Source of the DNA: Pusillimonas sp044464525
GTDB lineage: Bacteria > Pseudomonadota > Gammaproteobacteria > Burkholderiales > Burkholderiaceae_B
NCBI RefSeq assembly: GCF_044464525.1
Contig: NZ_JBIQLE010000019.1
Location: 4,313-68,312, forward strand
Reading direction: 5' to 3'
Length of the DNA stretch: 64,000 bases
The number at the start of each line of letters is the position of its first letter. Position 1 is the first letter of the stretch. The position numbers and the translations under genes were made by a program. The notes beneath the pieces were generated by a model. That model worked only from the letters and a program-made list of their open reading frames with translations. It did no database searches and was not told where the DNA came from. Shown here one piece after another: positions 61,085-64,000 of the stretch.

Positions 61085-64000
61085 ATGAACAAGATGAAGA
61101 GACAAGCTGGTTTGCTCCGTGTCACCGCTCTGAGTGCGGCGCTGATGGGCGTTTATGGTGCTGCGGCTGCGCAGCCGAGCCACACACTGCTTTGCAAAGT
61201 TGACTGTGGCGAGTTCGTTGACCAAACCTACTACGGAGAGTCCACACCACCCGACTACTTTGAATGGGTAGTAAAAGCGGAAGGTGATGAGGCAACGCTT
61301 ACCTTGACAGGCGGCTCGGTGACGGCCAGAGGCCACAAGACCCGTGGCGTCGGCTCCACTGCCGGTTCAAGCGTCGTTTTAAATGGCGTAACCATTCACA
61401 CAGAGACGATCGAGCCATCCGATTGGGGGAGTCACGGGGTGCAGGCTCAAGAAGCCGATAGTGAGTTAATACTGAATAACGTTCAGATCACCACAAGTGG
61501 TGAGTACAGCAACGGCATTCAGGCCGGGGGGTTCGGCGAAGTCAGGGGCACAGGCGTAACGATCAATGCGAACGGCGGTACTAGACACACCTTTGGCACT
61601 GAGGCAAACAATGGAGGCAAAATTCAGCTTACAGGCGGCTCCATTACCGTGCAGGGCGAGAATGCAGGTGGCGCACGCGCCTACACAGGCAATAGCGGTA
61701 CAGCAATAGGTGAAATTTTACTTGATGGCGTTGATGTAAGCGTTACTGGCGGCGCAGCCGTGGGCTTGATGGCGGGTGACAAAGATGGAACACATCCTAG
61801 CAGTGCAGGAAACGTGACATTCAATAATGCAACGGTTACGGCTACCGGAAAGAACGCCATCGCTGCTCGTGCACAACAGGGCGGTGTACTTTCACTCACG
61901 AATGCTGCGGTGATCGTCAATAATGGCGCCGGGGATGCCCATGCAGTACTGGTTGACACGGGTTCAACCTTGCATGCGAAGGATATTGCCGTCCAGAGCA
62001 ACGCATCCGGCAGGGCCAGGGGGATTTTTGTTCAAGAGGGCGGTCAGGCAACAATTGATGGCGCGACGATAGAAACCACCGGCGGCTCATTCTCGCATGC
62101 CATGCAATCCGATGGCGCAGGCTCTGTCATTACAGCGACAGGCGTCAATGTAAAGACCACGGGTTACGCCGCTGCAGCTGTTACCGGCGGAGAAGTCGTG
62201 TTGAACGGCGGAACATTCGACATCATGGGAACGACGGCTCTTTCGGGTTGGGATTCCGCCGCGGGTTTCGTAGTGGGTGGGTACGCGCATACCCCAGGCT
62301 CCAAATTGTCGGCAACCAATATCACGCTAATTAACTCTGCTCCCGTCACTAATGCGCCTCCCGAGTACACGAGCTGGGCGTTAAGGGTTGGCGCGCCTTT
62401 TTCAACAGGGACACATGTCTTGAATGCCGAAATGTCGCTGACCGATAGCGAGGTAATAGCGTCGGGGCAGAAGCGTCAGATTGCAGCAATTCAAAGTGGC
62501 AGCCACCTTGTCGCCACCAACAGCCGGCTAGTTTCAGAAGAGGATGCGGGTATTGTCCTGTACGACAACGCCTCTTTGACGCTCGATGGTTCGACAGTCG
62601 AGACCAAAGAAGAAAGCCTGAGGTCGTCGTTCAGCAATAGCGGGTCGACCCAAGACATCATAATTTCGGGTCCCTCTGCAGTCACACAGAACAATGGCAC
62701 CTTATTGCGAGTTGCCCGCACGGTCGCCGGAGCAGATGGCGTGGTTAATATGACACTCCAAAGCGGCTCACATGCTTCGGGCAATATCCGCAACTATCTC
62801 GACGGCGTTCTTGTTACCAATAATCAGCAACTGACGAACTTCGTGGTGCAACCAGGCGCGATATGGGCCGGCATATACATTGATCCAAACACTTCCATTA
62901 TCGATGACGACGCTGGCGATCAAAATGATTTCAACACTGGCGAAGGTGAAGACGTTGCGATTGAAGGCAGCGGCAGTGGAACGCAAAACTTCAATGGCAA
63001 TACCAACATCGGAGGCAGCGTATCGGTCGGCAGGGACGTAGCCTTCAACGGCCCTACCTCTATCGGAAGCGACCTTCATGGCCAAGACGGTACATCCACC
63101 TCTGTCCAGGGCCCGGCGACCATCGGCGGTTCAATCAACGGAGGTGCAGGCACAAGCTTCACCTTTAATGACAGTGCAAGTATTTCTGGCAGTGTTGCAG
63201 GGGTGGGAGGCTCGCACTTCAATTTCAATGGAACCACCGATATCGGCGGTGGTGTGCAGGGGACCGGCGCGAACATGGCGTTCGCAGGGCCGGCGAACAT
63301 TGGGGGGTCGCTCTCGGGCCAAGACGGTTCAGCCTTTAGTTTCAGCACGAATGCGCCATCGAATATCGGCGGCGACGTCGATCTGAACGGCGGGTCGTCC
63401 ATCGCGGGCGGCTCAACCGACGCACCCATCAATATCGGCGGCAATGCTCACGCTGGTGCAGGCTCGACACTGGGCGGAAACCTGAATGTCGCAGGAGCGG
63501 TTTCGGGTGCCGGCGGTAATCTCAGCCCGGGTAATTCCATTGGTTCGCAAACTTATGGCTCTATGGGAGAGTTTACCGGCGCCTATGTAGCAGAAGTCAA
63601 CGCCGCTGGTAACTCTGACCTGATTACGATTGCCTCAGGTAATGCGGACCTTACTGGCATCGATCTGGTGGTAAGCCAGGAGAACGGCAATGGCGGCTAT
63701 AAGCTGCATCATGACTACACCATCATACAAACTGAAAAGGCGGACGGCATTGGTGCGGTGGCCAATAATAAGTTCGCCAGCGAAGCACTTGACGATACGT
63801 TTGCCGGCACGTTGGTGAAGCTCGACCCGGCCAAGTTTGGCGCCAATACCGTCAACATCAGCCTGACGGTGGATGGCGATGCCATTGATCGCACGGGTTA
63901 TTCAGCTAACCAGAACGCCACGCTCGACGGCGTGTTGTCTGTGGCCGGCCAGAACGCTTCGGCCGATGCCGTGATGTTCATGCAGCCCGAGGCGCGCAAA
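61085..64000 (+). CDS. Large autotransporter-type surface protein, partial (cut by right edge)
   Basis: Open for 972 codons from ATG 61085 with GGACGGAAG upstream; no stop before the edge. Signal peptide-like N-terminus (MNKMKRQAGLLRVTALSAAL, AAAAQP cleavage) followed by a two-Cys segment CKVDCG. The passenger is rich in Gly, Asn, Thr, Ser and Val, consistent with a right-handed beta-helix; residues about 630-795 hold repeats, then the sequence GNLSPGNSIGSQTYG and LVVSQENGNGGYKLHHDY, close to the end segments of autotransporter passengers. A beta-barrel would be expected further right. Weaker GC and codon bias than the isc genes. Adhesin, virulence or biofilm role is inference. Confidence 0.8.
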   Translation, partial: MNKMKRQAGLLRVTALSAALMGVYGAAAAQPSHTLLCKVDCGEFVDQTYYGESTPPDYFEWVVKAEGDEATLTLTGGSVTARGHKTRGVGSTAGSSVVLNGVTIHTETIEPSDWGSHGVQAQEADSELILNNVQITTSGEYSNGIQAGGFGEVRGTGVTINANGGTRHTFGTEANNGGKIQLTGGSITVQGENAGGARAYTGNSGTAIGEILLDGVDVSVTGGAAVGLMAGDKDGTHPSSAGNVTFNNATVTATGKNAIAARAQQGGVLSLTNAAVIVNNGAGDAHAVLVDTGSTLHAKDIAVQSNASGRARGIFVQEGGQATIDGATIETTGGSFSHAMQSDGAGSVITATGVNVKTTGYAAAAVTGGEVVLNGGTFDIMGTTALSGWDSAAGFVVGGYAHTPGSKLSATNITLINSAPVTNAPPEYTSWALRVGAPFSTGTHVLNAEMSLTDSEVIASGQKRQIAAIQSGSHLVATNSRLVSEEDAGIVLYDNASLTLDGSTVETKEESLRSSFSNSGSTQDIIISGPSAVTQNNGTLLRVARTVAGADGVVNMTLQSGSHASGNIRNYLDGVLVTNNQQLTNFVVQPGAIWAGIYIDPNTSIIDDDAGDQNDFNTGEGEDVAIEGSGSGTQNFNGNTNIGGSVSVGRDVAFNGPTSIGSDLHGQDGTSTSVQGPATIGGSINGGAGTSFTFNDSASISGSVAGVGGSHFNFNGTTDIGGGVQGTGANMAFAGPANIGGSLSGQDGSAFSFSTNAPSNIGGDVDLNGGSSIAGGSTDAPINIGGNAHAGAGSTLGGNLNVAGAVSGAGGNLSPGNSIGSQTYGSMGEFTGAYVAEVNAAGNSDLITIASGNADLTGIDLVVSQENGNGGYKLHHDYTIIQTEKADGIGAVANNKFASEALDDTFAGTLVKLDPAKFGANTVNISLTVDGDAIDRTGYSANQNATLDGVLSVAGQNASADAVMFMQPEARK
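62978..63466 (+). repeat. Tandem about 20-residue repeats in the passenger
   Basis: Around eight degenerate units of about 19-24 codons with the pattern (x)IGGS-x(2-3)-G-x(1-3)-G-S-x-F-x-F-N-G: examples are ATIGGSINGGAGTSFTF, TDIGGGVQGTGANMAF and ANIGGSLSGQDGSAFSF. Consistent with successive coils of a beta-helix; could be an evolving length-variable array. Confidence 0.7.

Noticed and set aside
1..64000. CRISPR arrays, rRNA operons, prophage or complete insertion sequences
   Set aside because: No regularly spaced identical repeats, rRNA signatures, phage structural genes or transposase frames were seen.

Overview
The window is a chromosomal segment of a high-GC betaproteobacterium. Gene order points to Burkholderiales, most likely family Alcaligenaceae (Bordetella/Achromobacter/Pusillimonas relatives): exbB-exbD-lpxK-ycaR-kdsB-adk, xseA-sodB, csp/clpS-clpA, tRNA-Leu-tig-clpP-clpX-lon, and iscR-S-U-A-hscB-hscA-fdx. 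I cannot fix the genus from sequence reading alone. Most of the window is conserved housekeeping DNA, dense and arranged in tight operons with many 4-nt start/stop overlaps.

Layout. 1-7562 (minus strand): a 2-hydroxyacid dehydrogenase cut by the left edge, rpsT with its own promoter and terminator, murJ, a short-chain dehydrogenase, adk, kdsB, ycaR, lpxK, exbD and exbB, which together serve envelope, LPS and lipid II functions. 7563-8144 is a long divergent spacer holding a tight cluster of DnaA-box-like 9-mers next to AT-rich DNA. 8145-11389 (plus): xseA, sodB, pcaF. 11621-12440 (minus): a secreted DUF192 protein and a cold-shock protein. 12620-19145 (plus): clpS-clpA, then pqiA-pqiB-pqiC (an MCE-type envelope lipid-transport system). 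dut follows on the minus strand.

19747-25268 is the most accessory-looking part: a metallo-beta-lactamase-fold hydrolase diverges from a TRAP transporter (DctP-DctQ-DctM) that is followed by a 4-oxalocrotonate-tautomerase-like protein and a LysR-type regulator carrying two tandem DNA-binding domains. Together they look like a self-contained uptake and catabolism module for an unidentified carboxylate.

25316-43452: coaBC, lspA, ileS and ribF (minus), purN, an RsmB-type rRNA methyltransferase, a membrane fatty-acid desaturase and a UvrD-type helicase (plus), then an ABC-F protein, prmB, dapE, dapD (minus), tRNA-Leu(UAG) and a lipid A acyltransferase. A roughly 210-bp interrupted palindrome separates the convergent helicase and ABC-F genes. 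43718-49718 (plus): the protein quality-control cluster tig, clpP, clpX, lon. The lon/lexA intergenic spacer holds a long hairpin with a 51-bp palindrome resembling IS3-family (IS150-group) ends nested inside it. lexA (with a clear SOS box) and an aromatic aminotransferase are on the minus strand; uvrB, a low-molecular-weight tyrosine phosphatase and the whole isc operon (with an IscR-type operator upstream) follow on the plus strand.

From 61085 to the right edge runs an unfinished, compositionally distinct open frame of at least 972 codons with a signal peptide, a Gly/Asn/Thr-rich beta-helix passenger and about eight repeats of an IGGS-containing unit: a large autotransporter-type surface protein whose C-terminal end lies outside the window. 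No CRISPR array, rRNA, prophage or complete insertion sequence was seen.
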